A DNA stretch of 64,000 nt from Beverwykella pulmonaria (GCA_001599595.1 BCHH01000007.1:2188719-2252718), one strand, 5' to 3'. Numbered from the stretch's first letter, positions 1-12,653 are shown. Made by a program: numbers and translations. Notes: generated by a model not told the origin, from the sequence alone.

Positions 1-1199
1 TTGTACGTGGACTAAAGTGCTATGAACGGGCTGCTAATTGGTTAAATTTTCTGTAGCTACAACTCTATCATATTTTCTGCACCACTAAATACTTTGCTGA
101 AACCGATCAACCGCAATGGTTTGTATTAACTCACGGTGCAAATATCAGCTTTCCCCGGTAAAAATTTATCAGCGACACAAATCGAAATAATTTTATCGAG
201 ACTCGCCAATCTTTTGCTGAAAAGTCGATAGCACTCAAGAACCCTATGCCGCAAACCTATAATAATTACTTCACATCTTCGTTCAACTACGAAACAGCAA
301 ACCTTCAACAATTAATACCTACTCATAAGATGGATCAACTAGAGAATATCGAGCGTATATATGATAACGCTAAGTAGTTTCAGAAAGAGGCAAGCTTTTC
401 GTTGTTGTTGAAAACGCCACTGCGCCTGCTGTACTCGACGTTAGAGCTAATTGCACATCAGGAAATTGGGTTTGCTGCACCGAAAACAGCATAGACGTGG
501 GTTCTGAAACACCTTGCAAAATGACGGACAGAATCAACAAAATTTGATCGAGCCTTTCAGAGTTTCCGCTACTCTCGGTATGATTTCTCTAAGCATTACT
601 AGATTTCTAGCTGCAAGAATGGTTATAAGCGTTTTCCTCGGGCTTGTATTCGTGATATCTTTCAACGTGGCAGCAATTCCAAGACCCTATTCGTTCTTAG
701 GATTGGAAAGGTAACTTCAATGGCATTGATCTCATTCGGAAATGATAAACCTCCAACGGAGACATCAGGCCTAGTGAAAAGTGCATTCGTTGAAACTGTG
801 GTGCAATCAACCCTTTCATGTCTCTACTTTCTCTAGAACGGGCTATTTACGTCAATTAGTGGCGTAATAGAGTGGCAATTCGCCGAAACGTATAGAACTG
901 CGCATATCCAGCAAACCTCGCGGACAGCAAAGAATCACGTACTTTCTTCAGCTTCCATACCGGGATTTAGCACCTCTAATTCTCCTGTCGAGCGGTCTTC
1001 ACTAGCTTGTCTTATAGTCAGTTTTCATCGTCGATGTTCAATACCGGAGGGTTGAGGTCGTGTACAGTGATTATGAAGATTGTGAGAAACTTGGACGGCC
1101 CCATAAAAGAAGGAACTTGGAGGTTCGTCCAGTCAGCCTTATACTGTGGGTAATCTCCGCTGCCTATTATGGCCATGCTCGCAATTAGAGTACTCATGT
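1..1199. other. Gene-poor tract, no supported gene
   Basis: No intact gene is visible. An open stretch at 514-714 on the plus strand encodes a hydrophobic segment (about 66 codons) but has no recognisable family. It may be the upstream, more decayed part of the membrane-protein relic that ends at 1431, because both lie on the same strand and stops break every frame between them. Confidence 0.5.
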
Positions 1200-1431
1200 G
1201 ACTGGACTACTCATTGTTGAGAGCTTACGATTCAAGACTGAAATACCAGCGGTGGCGAATTGCAATACGGCTATTTCTGCGGCGTGCCATGTTCAGGATG
1301 GCGAGGATGTAGTCGAGACCAGCATCCCCGAGGTTCAATAGGGAGAGACAGAATACAAGGATGGGATCGGACACTGCTCTTTTTCAAGCCCGGAAGTTAA
1401 ATACCCGACGGAGAGTAGATTGTATGCGTAG
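1200..1431 (+). pseudogene. C-terminal relic of a DUF6536-like fungal membrane protein
   Basis: One frame reads through about 75 codons to a TAG at 1429-1431, interrupted by a single in-frame TAG at 1339-1341. The translated end carries the blocks AISAACH, GHCSFSSPEV and ESRLYA. I recall these from the C-terminus of the large, repeated fungal multi-pass membrane family annotated DUF6536, where a Trp is expected at the internal stop, so TGG to TAG is the likely lesion. The upstream transmembrane part is not recoverable by eye. The family call is from memory and moderate; that this is a broken coding sequence is more certain. Confidence 0.45.
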
Positions 1432-1568
1432 CTTCGAGATAGTGTACATAATAATAGAAGTAGATCAGGTCAATATCAGAGGCTGACAAGCGGGAGGATA
1501 CACCAACATACCAGGCAGCTGAAACCATCAATACCACCTTCCAATGTTCTTCAAAGATCATCACTTCT

Positions 1569-1757
1569 TGTCGTGATGTGACGAAGTAGATAGAGGGAGT
1601 GATGATTGATTTATTGATTCTACGGAGGAGCTACCGAAGGAATATCTAGAGTCTTACCATGAACGGCAAGAGTCTACCAAAGTAGTGTTAGCAAATATGG
1701 AAGTGAGTCACGTGGGCAAACATCGAGGAGACTCATCATGTGACCCACCGGCCGACA
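1569..1757 (-). mobile_element. Solo LTR, family LTR-2 (189 bp), copy 1
   Basis: The element begins TGTCGTGATG and ends GGCCGACA, the TG...CA ends of a long terminal repeat, and is flanked by a perfect 5-bp target-site duplication, CTTCT (1564-1568 and 1758-1762). The same sequence occurs in reverse orientation at 61758-61948. No internal retrotransposon region or partner LTR lies next to it, so it is a solo LTR. The strand is set relative to the second copy. Confidence 0.8.
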
Positions 1758-1842
1758 CTTCTGAAGTCATCGTAATGCAAGTTTAAAAGGACAAGGAAGC
1801 GACGAGACATGTGATTAGAATAAACACCAGGTTATCGCCAAA

Positions 1843-3633
1843 TTATTCCTGTAGCTCCAGGGCATCAACAATGTAGTTCGCACTCAGCCATGTCGCATCC
1901 CCACTACCACTCACACCGACCGTCAATGTATTCGCTCCGGCCTTAAACGCGCTAGCAGGTATAGTCCAGGTATACACTTCACCATACCCACGATAAGCGC
2001 CTCTAGTCAATCCTCTCGAGTCGATGAGTACCTATGCACACGTCAGTCACAACCTCACCCATCAAAATTGAAAAGGTTATCACGCACAGGAGCTCCAGGA
2101 TCAGCGCCCGTCCAACTTCCAATCTTTACACTCGGTCTCCCACCCTTGAACGAGAGCGTTGTTCCGATCCGCAGAACGTGAGCCTTAATTTGCTCCTGTG
2201 TCAAAGAGAAATTGATCGTTGCCGGACTACCCTGCTTCGACCAAAGCGCCATGGGGAAGTCCTTCGCGATCGACTGGCCCACGGTATATGTTCCATTCCA
2301 ATTCGTCATGCGTACATCTGAGGGGTGCATTCTCTCAATCTTATCTCCATTCTTCAGATCAAATGGCTGTCCGTCAAAATTCCCAATGCGCCATATTACC
2401 GATGGGTTAAGCTCTTTCGATGCGATGTTCTTAGTGACGTCTTGGCCGGCGGCCACAGTTACGGAATCGGTCGCCACTAGAAATTCTTGCTTATAGAGCT
2501 TCATGGTGTACGTGCCTGGTTTCATGGGGGGGGATTTAAATGCCCCCCCAGCAGCAGCCTTGGTCCAGTATTGCGCAGCGGTGTTGTGCCAGTGCAGAAC
2601 TGTTTCGAATTGAGTGGGAACTCCAGTCGCAGTACCGGAAACAGAGCCGCGTGCGCTGTTGGGTACGTAGCCTTGGATGCTGAGGCCGCTGAAGAAACTA
2701 GTGTCGAGGCTCTTGGAGGGTGTTGCTCCTGGGGCTCTGCTATTTGTAAGATGCAAAGTTCCAAATGTGGGAGGGCGAGATCTTACGTGAATGCCATAGC
2801 ATATGGCCCCTGCAGCCCGAATCGCCATGGCTCTGTGCGAAGATGACCGCTGTTCATGTACCAGTACAGTTCCTGATCTGTATCACCACTCTGGCTGTTA
2901 ATGTCGCGCATGAAGGGGCCACTGGCCGAGGTTTCATAGGCGACGCCAGGCATGATCATCCACACAGCAGCCTTCTAGACGACGTTAATGATGGCATATT
3001 CGATTCAGTATAGTAGACTTACAGGTCCCGAGACACCGTGAACAATATCGTCGATGAAGCGATCAGAAGTATACATCTTGCATCTAGTTTCCCCATTTGG
3101 ACACTTGAATGTGTCCTTACCTTCGAAAGCTGTGCACCCTGTCGTGTCCCCAACATTGCCATGTACCCCAGTGGGTAATTCGGATTTCTTCATTCTTGCG
3201 AGCCAGCGCAACTCTCCAGGATCGACTTCTGCAGTGATGTATGTTCCCATATATATGATTGATTCCTTTGGCTTGGCTACGAAATAATGTGTCACAGGCA
3301 AAGAGCCCGCCTTCACAGTAATTTTGACGTACCCGTTGATCGTCTCCCCTGTTACTGTCGATGTTCCAAGCCCGGAGTTAATGGCGGTCATCTTGGAGGT
3401 ACCTTGATACTCGACACCATTGTACCTGAGGCTTGTAATGTCTCCATTCGCCCTGTATATGGTGTTAGTGGAATGGTCAGAGGGTTGAAAGTACTCATTA
3501 ACCTATTCACTTCGAAAATAAGACCTGCGTCGGTGTCCACCACGAAGCGGGTGCTTGTCGAAGTGAGACCAAAAGCGGCATATGCGCTTTGACCGAAAGC
3601 CAAAGCAGTAGCGGCGAGAGCGAAGAAATGCAT
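1843..3633 (-). CDS. rglA: Secreted rhamnogalacturonan lyase (polysaccharide lyase family 4)
   Basis: Predicted to cleave the rhamnogalacturonan I backbone of pectin by beta-elimination outside the cell. Five exons fit: 3503-3633, 3023-3452, 2787-2974, 2088-2739 and 1843-2031, giving 529 residues, the usual size for fungal RglA. All four introns are 47-56 nt with GT-AG ends and keep frame. The ATG at 3633 opens a hydrophobic signal peptide ending near AYAAFG. The middle holds the catalytic-domain blocks [28 protein letters not shown] and [10 protein letters not shown]; next come a fibronectin-like part ([11 protein letters not shown]) and the carbohydrate-binding-like C-terminal domain, ending in [20 protein letters not shown] and [13 protein letters not shown], typical of this family. 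No frame damage is seen. It is the only obvious plant-cell-wall enzyme in the window. Confidence 0.93.
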
Positions 3634-4534
3634 CGCGAGTTCAGTTCTCCAAATATTATTTCGCTATGCCCTTGTTGAAATTTTAAGACGAGAATGATGC
3701 CTTTTGAAGTAGTCGCCAACGTCGCTACAACACACACACTCGAGTCCGAGTCACCCAATTAAATCTCATCCTTCCATATTTGGGCCTTAATTGTTCCAGC
3801 TATTAGAACCTATACATTCCCGGCAGAGATGATTTAACCAGATCAAACCGGGTCCGGCCCAATTTGTAGTAAGCGAATTGTTTCGAATGCATTGCCCCGC
3901 CAGGAACAATTTTCCTGGGCATCGGTGTATTTACGATTTCGTATGAATGAGTTGATGTATGCATTAAGGAGCGTGGATTCCTCGCAGGCTTCGGGTTAAC
4001 AGTTGCCCCATAGGAGATACCCCGCGATCGAAGTCTTGGTTTCTAGTGCAATCCTCCGTCGGATGATTACCTGTGTGATAGTGAGAGCTTTGAACAGTGC
4101 GCTGGCTACTTCGAATTATGGCTTTATAAATTCTGACCGTATGTATTGCTCAGGTTGATGTGAGGATTGATTCGAGATGAAGTGAGGAGGTTCACGATGT
4201 GATGTCATTGCACGTGACTCGTCCTGATCTGTATCGGCCCGATATCGTGCCTATCGTGCATGTTCCGTCGCTCCTTCATCACACTATTCCAACGCACTTA
4301 CCATCAGTCTCTTGTTGGAACACCTTGATACGTTGTATACTTATCCAAAATTCTTTTATCCTCCGCAGATGCGCCTTAAATGTCCCCCTTGAGCTCTCTG
4401 GATGTGTCTTGACATGGCCCCGTCATGCGAGGCAGGTAATGATAATTTTCTAGAATTGGCATCGTAACATCTCATGCGAGATGGTTCATATCTATTCTAT
4501 AATAAAGGTTACCTATGCGCCGAACCCTAGATTC
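3634..4534. other. Intergenic region upstream of the lyase gene
   Basis: Nine hundred bases without a supported gene. Two CCAAT pentamers lie at about 3753 and 3856, within 230 bp upstream of the lyase ATG at 3633, where a CCAAT-binding complex could act. The far side borders the 3' end of the Pth11-like gene. Small open frames here show no family resemblance. Confidence 0.5.
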
Positions 4535-5903
4535 TCAGCTCGGAAGAGTGCTGTTCTCCACCTTGACCGTCACCTCTTGCTGGAGCATCACACCCCCATG
4601 GCGTTCGAACAGGCTGGACGTACTTGTCTGGTCATCTTGCTTGCTTCCCATTGACACAAACTTCTGCCAATCACTTGGTGTCTTGTTTTTGTCCGTTTTT
4701 TTACTGTTTCCTGACATGACGGTTGTGGTGAATTTTGCGGAGGAGGAGGGAACAAGCTTGAGAGACCCACCACCCTCTGATAGCGCCCTAGCTGACAGAG
4801 GTAGTTCAATGTCGTGTATTCGTGGATTGCTCATACCGCTGCTCCCGAGAAACCTCTTGATCCGTGGGAAACTGCAAACGATGAGCGACAAGCTTGTCAC
4901 AACTCTGGAAGCAAGTCAGTCGTGCCGAACATAAACATCTCTATCAAACTTACTGGCTTAGCATTGCTAGCTCAAAGCTGTCCCCTACAAGGTAAGTTAG
5001 CAGTGGGAGGAAGCCGTATGGTGTTGAACGCACAAGTTGAATCGTCGCCTCGCGCAGCTTTGAGCGCAGCCCACACTTGTGCAATGGCAACTAACGGTAC
5101 TCTACGGTGTATGAGCAAACACATGTAACGTCAGATAAAATGAACATACAAAGCTCGAGATCCGAAGAGCACCGTCACAGCCTTACGTCGCGCCTTGTCC
5201 ATGTTCAGTGGATGCAGAATAGGAAAGATCCAAGCCGCTAGCACGATGTCCGATACCATGTTCAGTACGATGATAGAGATCAACGGCTTTCCGTCTTCAC
5301 ATTTTTGCCCACTAAATTCCCAAGGTTTGGGTAGCCCGCATTGGAATGCAGAGGCAAGTAACGAATACACCGCCCATAATCCCACCGACCCGAAAAGAAT
5401 CGCCCTTTCTCTTTGTGACTGTGGAGCTACGCGACCGATCAGGAAGGCCGAGGAGAGCTTTGCGAATGTGATCGCTGCGATTTGGAGGAGTTGTGTAGCG
5501 TATGCCGCCTGAGTAGCCACGATCAGCCTTCGATTCATGATGTATGGAGGGAAATTGAGACTGTACCTTGAAGTATTGCGTCGCGTCATTAGAATTCACC
5601 TCCGAAAAGTGTTTTCCTAGTCCCCGATCAACGGCATACTGCCACCCAACGGCTGCAGCCGTGGAAAGGACCTATGATCTCGCCGTCAGCAATGTCGCGA
5701 GACGCGCTTCATTCACTTACGCTGCCCGCAAGTACCGTGGCATCGTCAAAGCCAAACTTCACTTTGTGGATATATGCGATGATGAAGCGTGCTATAGCGA
5801 CTCCTATCGTTATACAGGTCCAGGAGTACACCGACACGAGGAGAAATCCACCCCGAGTCGATGGGGCATTCCGAGGACCGGGGTCTGAGCCTTGCGAGTC
5901 CAT
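4535..5903 (-). CDS. Pth11/rhodopsin-type seven-helix membrane protein without CFEM
   Basis: An integral plasma-membrane protein of the fungal rhodopsin domain family (Pth11/SAT4-like), thought to sense surface or chemical cues. Six exons join in frame: 5721-5903, 5567-5671, 5150-5508, 5034-5101, 4954-4984 and 4535-4904, giving 371 residues. Conserved family blocks are visible: AYIHKVKFGFDDATVL near the second helix, an ITFAKLSSAFLI helix, NMVSDIVLAAWIFPILHPLNM, and RGDDSTW followed by TSLSLIVCSFPRIKRFL. The Trp of DDSTW is created across the intron at 4985-5033, which supports that junction. The cytoplasmic tail of about 115 residues is polar. The N-terminus is short and lacks a CFEM domain, unlike the related gene at 55761-57484. 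The ligand is unknown. Confidence 0.88.
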
Positions 5904-6993
5904 AGTGTGGCTCGGTCAAAGGTCGGCCTTCCTCGCCCATCGAGCACGCAAGTTGTCACGGTGTCGGCAGAAAGTTGATGGTCGAAAGATAAGGTAGACG
6001 CTGGTCAAATACGCTTGTTCATCCTTTGCTGGGAATGATTGTGTTTTGGTCAGCCATTGCTCCATGCGAGGCACCGTATCATGGCGTTGAGATGGGAGTC
6101 GCCATCTCCGCACGGGCTTTCAACTAGATTATTTGGGACAATGTGATTGTTCGAGATATCAGCCACGCTAGCCAAATTGTGGTGGCGACGGATACAGAGT
6201 TCGACGGCCGTTCCTTGTGGAGAAATTTCCAAGGCGCGGCAGAGGGTTTTTCGGAACCGTGCCGCCTATCTTTCCTTCTATTATTTCTCTTACTGCGGTT
6301 GGATGCGCGGTGTTGATCAAGATTGCATGCTGACGCTTTTGGATTTTCTCGCATAGGAGGCGTCGGCCAGTGCGCGGGAAAAAGCAAGCGAAGGCCAATC
6401 AGCGCGGGAAGACCACGGGACGGGGAGCGGGGAGTGGTAAAGCCTATTGCCATGCCGTAACTTTATTTGCATGCAGCTTGATGCTTTGTGGGATTTTTCG
6501 GCTCGCAAGATTAGAGAGGTTAAGTGATTGACTTGCTCGTGTCATGAGAATTCCCTACAGTATACTGAGTAACCATACAGTAGTACACTCAAAGTGGCCT
6601 CACGTGGACGCTCTTGGCACTTCGTAATCTATATTTACTAAATTGATCAGCACCCTAATTACTCTACTGCTTGCGGCGTTCTTCGCTACAAAAAAACGTC
6701 GAACCGAAAGACTTGAAGATCAATTGGCTAAAACATTGAGGCGGCGCCTTTACCTGACTCGCGCTCGTACTCGCGATTACAGCAGGGCCCTGAATTGGTT
6801 TGGACCTCTCGTGTTCGCGCATGGGACCCACTGCACTGGCTCCGACACACGTCGTCAAACAACCTTGAATGTCGGCGTGGCTCGCTTGTGGGTTCTCACG
6901 AACGGTGGGGCTTGCCCGACCTGTCTTTCCCATATCACCCCTCATATCCTCTCTGCTCATCTTCAACCCAGTACATTGGGACCTGGACCCTAA
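5904..6993. other. Intergenic region between receptor and permease genes
   Basis: About 1.1 kb serving as the shared upstream region of the divergently transcribed receptor (minus) and permease (plus). Open frames overlap on both strands without family resemblance or splice support. No repeat was recognised. Confidence 0.5.
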
Positions 6994-8875
6994 ATGATCT
7001 CAAACTCAGAACCCGACATAAAGGCAACGGCCAATCTCGATGAAATCGAACATGGATCCGGCAGCGGCGAGAAAACGTTTGTTAATTCCTCCGGCCCGCG
7101 TCACGATGTTCCGCGAGGGCACATCCATTCTCTAGAAGTTCGTACGACGTGTCTTCGAACTCGAGCCGAAACTAACTTTGCGAACAGCGCTACATCAATC
7201 TTGCCTCGGTTGTAAACTTCGGCGTTATTATTCTCGCCTCTTGGGAGTCGTTCGCTGTTACGTTTCAGTTCGCGCTCGCTAATGGTGGACCGTCTTCCAT
7301 GTTCTATGGATCTATCCTGGCTGGTTGCGGTGCTTGTGCAGTTGGTTTCTCATTGGCAGAATTGGCTTCTATGTATGTACCACTCCTAGGAAAATGGAAT
7401 ACACGTAACAATTCATAGTGACCCCACCGTCGGAGCGCAGTACCGTTGGTCTGCCAACTTCGCACCGGCCTACCCCAGATTTTGGGGCCTGTTCCAAGGT
7501 ATGAGGCATCCGATTTAGTTAATGAAAGACTTCTTAGACTAATACCTTGACAGGATGGATTACTACGGCTGCATGGTGCTTTGCGTGTGGAGGGCCTCCC
7601 TCTATCCTAGCTAACATCATCACCTCGCTGGCCATTTTCAACAACGAATCGTATGTGCCAGAGCGATGGCATACCAGTCTCATCATGATCGCTACCATGG
7701 TCGTGCCTTTTGTGTTTAACCTGTGGTTCCGCAAAGTGCTTGATACTTTTGAGATGGCTGGTGGCATATTGCACATCGTGCTGTTCATCGTTTTTATCAT
7801 CGTACTCATCGTCTTTGGACCACGCAGCAACCCTGATTTCGTCTTCAAGACTTTGATATCAGATGCCTCTGGGTGGAACAATCCTGGTGTCTCGTGGGGC
7901 TTGGGATTATTGACTGTGACTTTCTCTGTGACAGGTAAGTCGAAGCTCAACCTCAACATCAGCATACCCAGCTGACCTCTCAAACTAGGCTTCGACAGTG
8001 TTCTCCATATGAGTAAGTAGGCAGCAGCCTCCAACTTCCGACACTTCTGACCGATTCCAGGCGACGAGGTAAAGAAAGTGCACACCCGCGTCCCACGCAG
8101 CATCGTCCTGGCATGCACGGTCAACTCCGTCATGCTTGTCGTCTTCGTCCTAATCCTGCTCTTCTACATCGGCCCTCTAGATGCTATCTCCACCGCGCCG
8201 CTTCCTCTCATCTACGTCATCTACGGTGCCACCGGCTCAAAAGCTGCGACCAACGTCCTGGTCTCACTCGTTGCTGTGATTCTCTTCTTCGCTCTGTTCA
8301 ACATATTCGCATCTGTGTCGCGGTTGGTCTGGGTCTTTGCACGCGATAAGGGTCTCCCATTTTCGGACACCTTTGCCTACGTAAGCTCGAACATTTTCTC
8401 AATGTTGGCTCTCTCTCTCTCTCTGTCTCTCAGCTAATGTGTATGTTAGGTCCACCCTACACTCAAACTCCCTCTCAATGCCCTTATCCTCGTCGGCTCC
8501 ATCGTCACCGCACTCTCACTAATCTACATCGCGTCAGCAACCGCCTTCAACGCGCTCATCTCACTGCAGGCCCTCGCACTGCACGTTTCGTACTTCTTCC
8601 CTATCCTCTTCTTCCTGATCCGGAAGATCCTTGGTCCGACGCCGCCCTTTGGTCCTTTCAAGCTCGGAAAGTGGGGTGTCCCACTCAATGTGTTTAGTCT
8701 GTGCTACTTGTGCTATGTGGTGCTCTGGATGCCGTTCCCGCAGATTTTGCCGGTGACTAAGGATAATATGAATTATGCAGGACCGATTTTTGGAGCGGTG
8801 ATTTTGGGGGCACTGGGAGATTGGGTGTTAAGTGGGAGGAAGAGGTTCCAGATGCCAGTTAAGCGGTATGAGTAG
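6994..8875 (+). CDS. Amino acid/choline-type permease, APC superfamily
   Basis: A multi-pass plasma-membrane transporter of the fungal amino acid, GABA or choline permease group; the substrate cannot be set from sequence. Seven exons fit: 6994-7137, 7188-7372, 7419-7498, 7554-7934, 7989-8012, 8061-8380 and 8450-8875, giving 519 residues in about twelve hydrophobic segments. Family blocks include ANGGPSSMFYGS, AQYRWSANFAP, a GWITTAAW segment, GFDSVLHMSDEVKK with VPRSI (the conserved loop after helix 6) and SRLVWVFARDKGLPFS. Exon 5 is only 24 nt but encodes the core of the GFDSVLHMS motif, so it must be spliced in. The intron at 8381-8449 contains a CT dinucleotide run. The N-terminal 40-50 residues are polar and cytosolic. 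Confidence 0.9.
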
Positions 8876-11434
8876 AGCGACGGGTTGGCATGGAATGGGA
8901 TGGGAAGTGCGTGGGATAGGAGGGGTTTCTTCACCGTATGTGTTGGGAAATGTGCATTTGTGGAGTGTACGTATATGACGTCGGCGTATCCTAGAAGTGC
9001 CATCAGCGTAGCTTAGCGCTAAAGTCGATTGACAAGAATGAAGACATGCCAAAATCGCAATGCCAAGCGTTGCAAAATACTACACCCTCTTACCATCAAA
9101 TCAAGCGCGCGTTTCATTATTCATACTCTCATCATCTGATGGCACCTAAGCGCAGGTTTGCATTCCAGGGCAACCTGAATGGGTAAAGCGCGCTTGTTTG
9201 CAACTGTGCGTTCCTGCCCCTGTACTCTAGGTTTTCGGGTTTCCAAAAGGGGTTTTACTTGCATATGCATGCGGAGGGTTACGTTCTAGACCGCAGGGAG
9301 CTGCACCACAACTGGCTGCCCGCACAATTTTAATTACTTCAGCTTTGATGTTCCTTATGAAAATCACGCATAGTATCCACTGTCATGGCACGAGCGATTT
9401 TGGCGCGGACGTCAATGTGCTGTTTTTTACGGCAGCTATAACAGCAATGAATCTGCGATCCACTGATGTTACCACTTTTGTAGCACTCAACATTCGACTT
9501 TTAGCGCCAATTTTTGGGAAAAAGAATGATAAATATTACAAAACACTATTATTGAGACGCGCCTTTCAAGCGCTCCGGCCTGCAGGGAAATAAAATAAAG
9601 GAGATGCTCCCACACGCCAAGGCAAATGAATTTACAGGAGAAAGATCTGGGAATAATTTGTCCAGGCCACGGTACCCGGAATCAGGCAAGAGCGAATGCA
9701 TTTTTATAAACCATACTGATGTCTCTATCCTATGTGCCTCACACAGATTCTATCCATCGCCCATGCTCCTCACCCTGGCCTACAATTGGAACTTGCTTTC
9801 GTACTGACACGTTCCACATGCCTCCGGAGTATAAGACGTCAACGGACCGTATCCAAACTGCACCTTTACTAGCGGGTGCATTTACTACCATGGTCCCGGT
9901 ACGGCAATTTCGACGTAGGCGACCTCGTGTAAATGGGACCACGTTTGCCTAATGGGAGACGACTGCCCGTCCCCTGGCCACAAAATTTAGGTGTCCATGA
10001 TTCTTGCGCACATGGCTCTCTTCTGTTCCGGAACTGTCACGCGTAGTCAGTGGAAAGATCTATGTCACGGCCGCCCAAATGTTAGCCATATATGTGGCAA
10101 CAGTGTCTGCATAGAACTGAGTCACATGACGGTTGAGTCACGCAGTCTGAGCAATAGGAGAACAAAATGCCGCAACACAAGCACCTAGATCAACAGATGC
10201 GAACCGTGTTATCTGGAGAGTTGTGACTACAAAGACAAGACGACAGACTTGCAGAAAGAAATCCATTGGTACCCCACGCTTGAGTTGGGTGAGTGCAGCC
10301 TCAAGTGATGCGAACACTAAGGAACCCCAAAACCTCCAGCAAGGCGATGCATCGTTCCTCCAATCCTTCCCTAGCTTGAGTATTGTCGAATTATGTAGCA
10401 CTTTAACGCGTTAGTGTTGCGACGCGGCGTCACTCTCTCACGTGATGAGCTTGGCAGAGCGGTGTAGCTTTTAAAAGTTAGAGACCCCGCACTGTGAACT
10501 TCAGGCAGTGACGTAGCGCATTAATTGTGCGCTAGGGTCTATAACTAGCGAGAGGGTGCAGGAGACTAGCGTGGCCAGCCGCACTCGGTGGCCGCGATTC
10601 GGGCAATTGTCTGCCAGCGAGCAATGAAATCCTAACTCATCGTCTGAACTTTCACGGGATATAGCCTTACCAAGAACCAAGACTACGGTAATAGACGCTC
10701 CTCCGGTCAAAGTGCCGTGCCGTCAGACAGCCTTGGGCTAACGCGGGAATTGCCTTGGTCGTGTGGGACGTGCCCCAATGGCAGAAGAGCCCAATCGTCC
10801 GGGAGAAGAGTTCCGTACAACTTCACTCGACACGACACCCGCCAATCATCGTCCCCAAAGAGCTCAACTCTGCAGGAAGTATGGTACTCGCCGGACACAT
10901 TGGTCTTCTGCGCTAATGCTGCAGGCGCTTCATCTTCTAAGGTTGCCGATTCCCGGGCAGGTGCATCATTATTCCCCAGGGCAGCCAGTTTTTGTTAGGC
11001 GATCCCTCATTGTCAAAAAGAGCAGCTCTGTACGGGTCCGGGTAGTCAATATCCTCCCTAGTCGTAGACTCTGGCGTGGAGCGCTCTTGCTTGAGTAGGA
11101 CCGGTGAAGATGATGTGAGGTTGATGACGATGTCTGTGGGAAGCCGGTGGTGGAGTAGGAGCTTGATAACCGAGAGAACTAGAATAGCAGTAGTGAAACA
11201 CGTGACAGTATTAACTCCAGTCGTAGTGGGTCTACGGGTTGTCAAGGCGGGAAGAATAGTACAAATAGCAAGTCGTGGAAAATTTTCAAGATTACGCAGC
11301 TTCTTAGTCGCAAATCATAGCTAAAATACCGGTAGTTCTCAATAATATGAGCGAGTAAGAAATGCAATTTCTTGTTATCCAGTGACTCGCCTATTCGAAA
11401 TGCAATCGCGCCATCCCCTTCTTCTTTAATTTTC
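8876..11434. other. Long gene-poor tract
   Basis: About 2.5 kb without a supported gene. A minus-strand open frame at 10937-11245 begins at an ATG and encodes one hydrophobic helix (FTTAILVLSVIKLLL) followed by a polar tail containing PDPYRAALFDNEGSPNKNW. It could be a fragment of a small type-II membrane protein, but I do not recognise a family and see no supporting intron. The rest looks like old, mutated intergenic or repeat DNA. Confidence 0.4.
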
Positions 11435-11548
11435 TGTAAACAGGGAAAGGTTGTAAAGATGTGTATTGTGTGTGTGTTGTACATATGACGGACTAATTAG
11501 TCAGTAGCATATCCACGTGACCAGTAATGGTGTCCAAAGGTACCCATA
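11435..11548 (+). mobile_element. Degraded solo LTR, family LTR-1, copy A
   Basis: Starts TGTAAACAGGG and carries the family core GACGGACTAATTAGTCAGTA followed by CATATCCACGTGAC and GGTGTCC. The expected 3' end, GGCTTACA, is not intact and no clear target duplication is present, so this is an older copy than those at 22960, 61564 and 63428. The right boundary is approximate. Confidence 0.6.
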
Positions 11549-11731
11549 ACTTATCGCATACTATGTCGGTACAAAGCTCAAATACAGAAAGGAAGTATTG
11601 GGAGGTCGAAAGATGTATCGGAAAGGAACTTGCAGTGGTCCAATGCAAAATCCATCATTGAAGTTTTCCACATGATCTTTTATAACCGACGACGACTTAG
11701 TAATATTCACTCGATACTGCGAACAATCTGA

Positions 11732-12653
11732 TCAACGCGAGGCGCCAATATGTTTCTTGAAGTTGCGCCTGTTCTTAGCATAACCACGTGCGAGGGCGGT
11801 GGCATCTTGCTGTGCATCAACCACCGGTAAGTTCTGGTCAAGATTGTAGTCACGAACGTACTGCTCGACCTGACTCAGCTTAATCCAAATATGATTGTGC
11901 TCTAGGGCATGGTTGATTGCCCTCGTGAGAGCGCCCTCGCCTTGGTCGGCTGGAAAGCGGTTTCGTCGAACACCGTTTGCCAGATCGACCAGATAGTAGT
12001 CGATGAGCTGTCGGTTCGAACGGTGGGACCCACGTTCTGTGTTAATGCCAGCCAATGTGTACGCCGTTGGAATATTCACTCCATTGTTCTCGCTGAACCA
12101 CTTGTTTGACATCTTCATTTGGTGTTGGATCGTTGTGCGTTGCAAGCAACTTGGGTCTTTCAGTTTCCGAACGCGATACTAGGGAGAAAAAGTTAATTCT
12201 CGTATCGAGAATTAAGAAAATAATGTCAACTTACAATAAATTCCACGATTCTACTTGCAGTCCAACCATTCCTAATAAGTCGCATAAGTACTACGCGCCA
12301 GATGGTGTGTAAAGGGAAGAACTGTTGCTGTGTTAATTTTCGTAAGTCGCACCTAGTAAGCAATGTTTACTTACAGTCAAGATCTCCTCTACCGTAAGTC
12401 GTAGAATGCCACACAACCGAATGTCAACGCAGTCTGGGGTGCATCGACTGAGAAGGGGATTTCTGATGGCCAGGCACGCCCGGGAATTTATACCAATGCT
12501 TCCTCTGATAACACATTCACTGAAATGATCGAACAACTGCCACCTTGATTGGCTCCAGCTTTCCCTTCGCGTGAATTTCTTTGGGTCTGCGCTTTCACAA
12601 CGTTGGGCGATACAGATGCGTTGTGCAGGCATGATGCCAGCGCTCCATCTCAT
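11732..12653 (-). CDS. Hypothetical protein, three exons
   Basis: I do not recognise the family. Exons 12375-12653, 12235-12321 and 11732-12178 join in frame to 270 residues, with well-formed GT-AG introns of 53 and 56 nt; long open frames on both sides of two good introns are the main evidence that this is or was a gene. The protein is basic and mostly soluble, with no signal peptide or transmembrane segment. A helix-rich middle (RNGWTASRIVEFIYRV then KMSNKWFSENNG) could be a helix-turn-helix-like unit, which is only inference. The frame runs upstream to a stop near 12735 without an earlier ATG, so the ATG at 12653 is used. A missing 5' exon or a truncated relic is also possible; the gene lies in a gene-poor tract. 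Confidence 0.45.

Noticed and set aside
1350..1435. 5S-rRNA-like words (GATGGGATCGGACACTGCTC, GGAAGTTAAATAC)
   Set aside because: The order and flanks do not match fungal 5S rRNA, and the same bases are explained by the conserved end of a membrane-protein relic.
7534..8133. 199-codon minus-strand frame
   Set aside because: Antisense of the permease exons; it spans two permease introns without any reason to be spliced.
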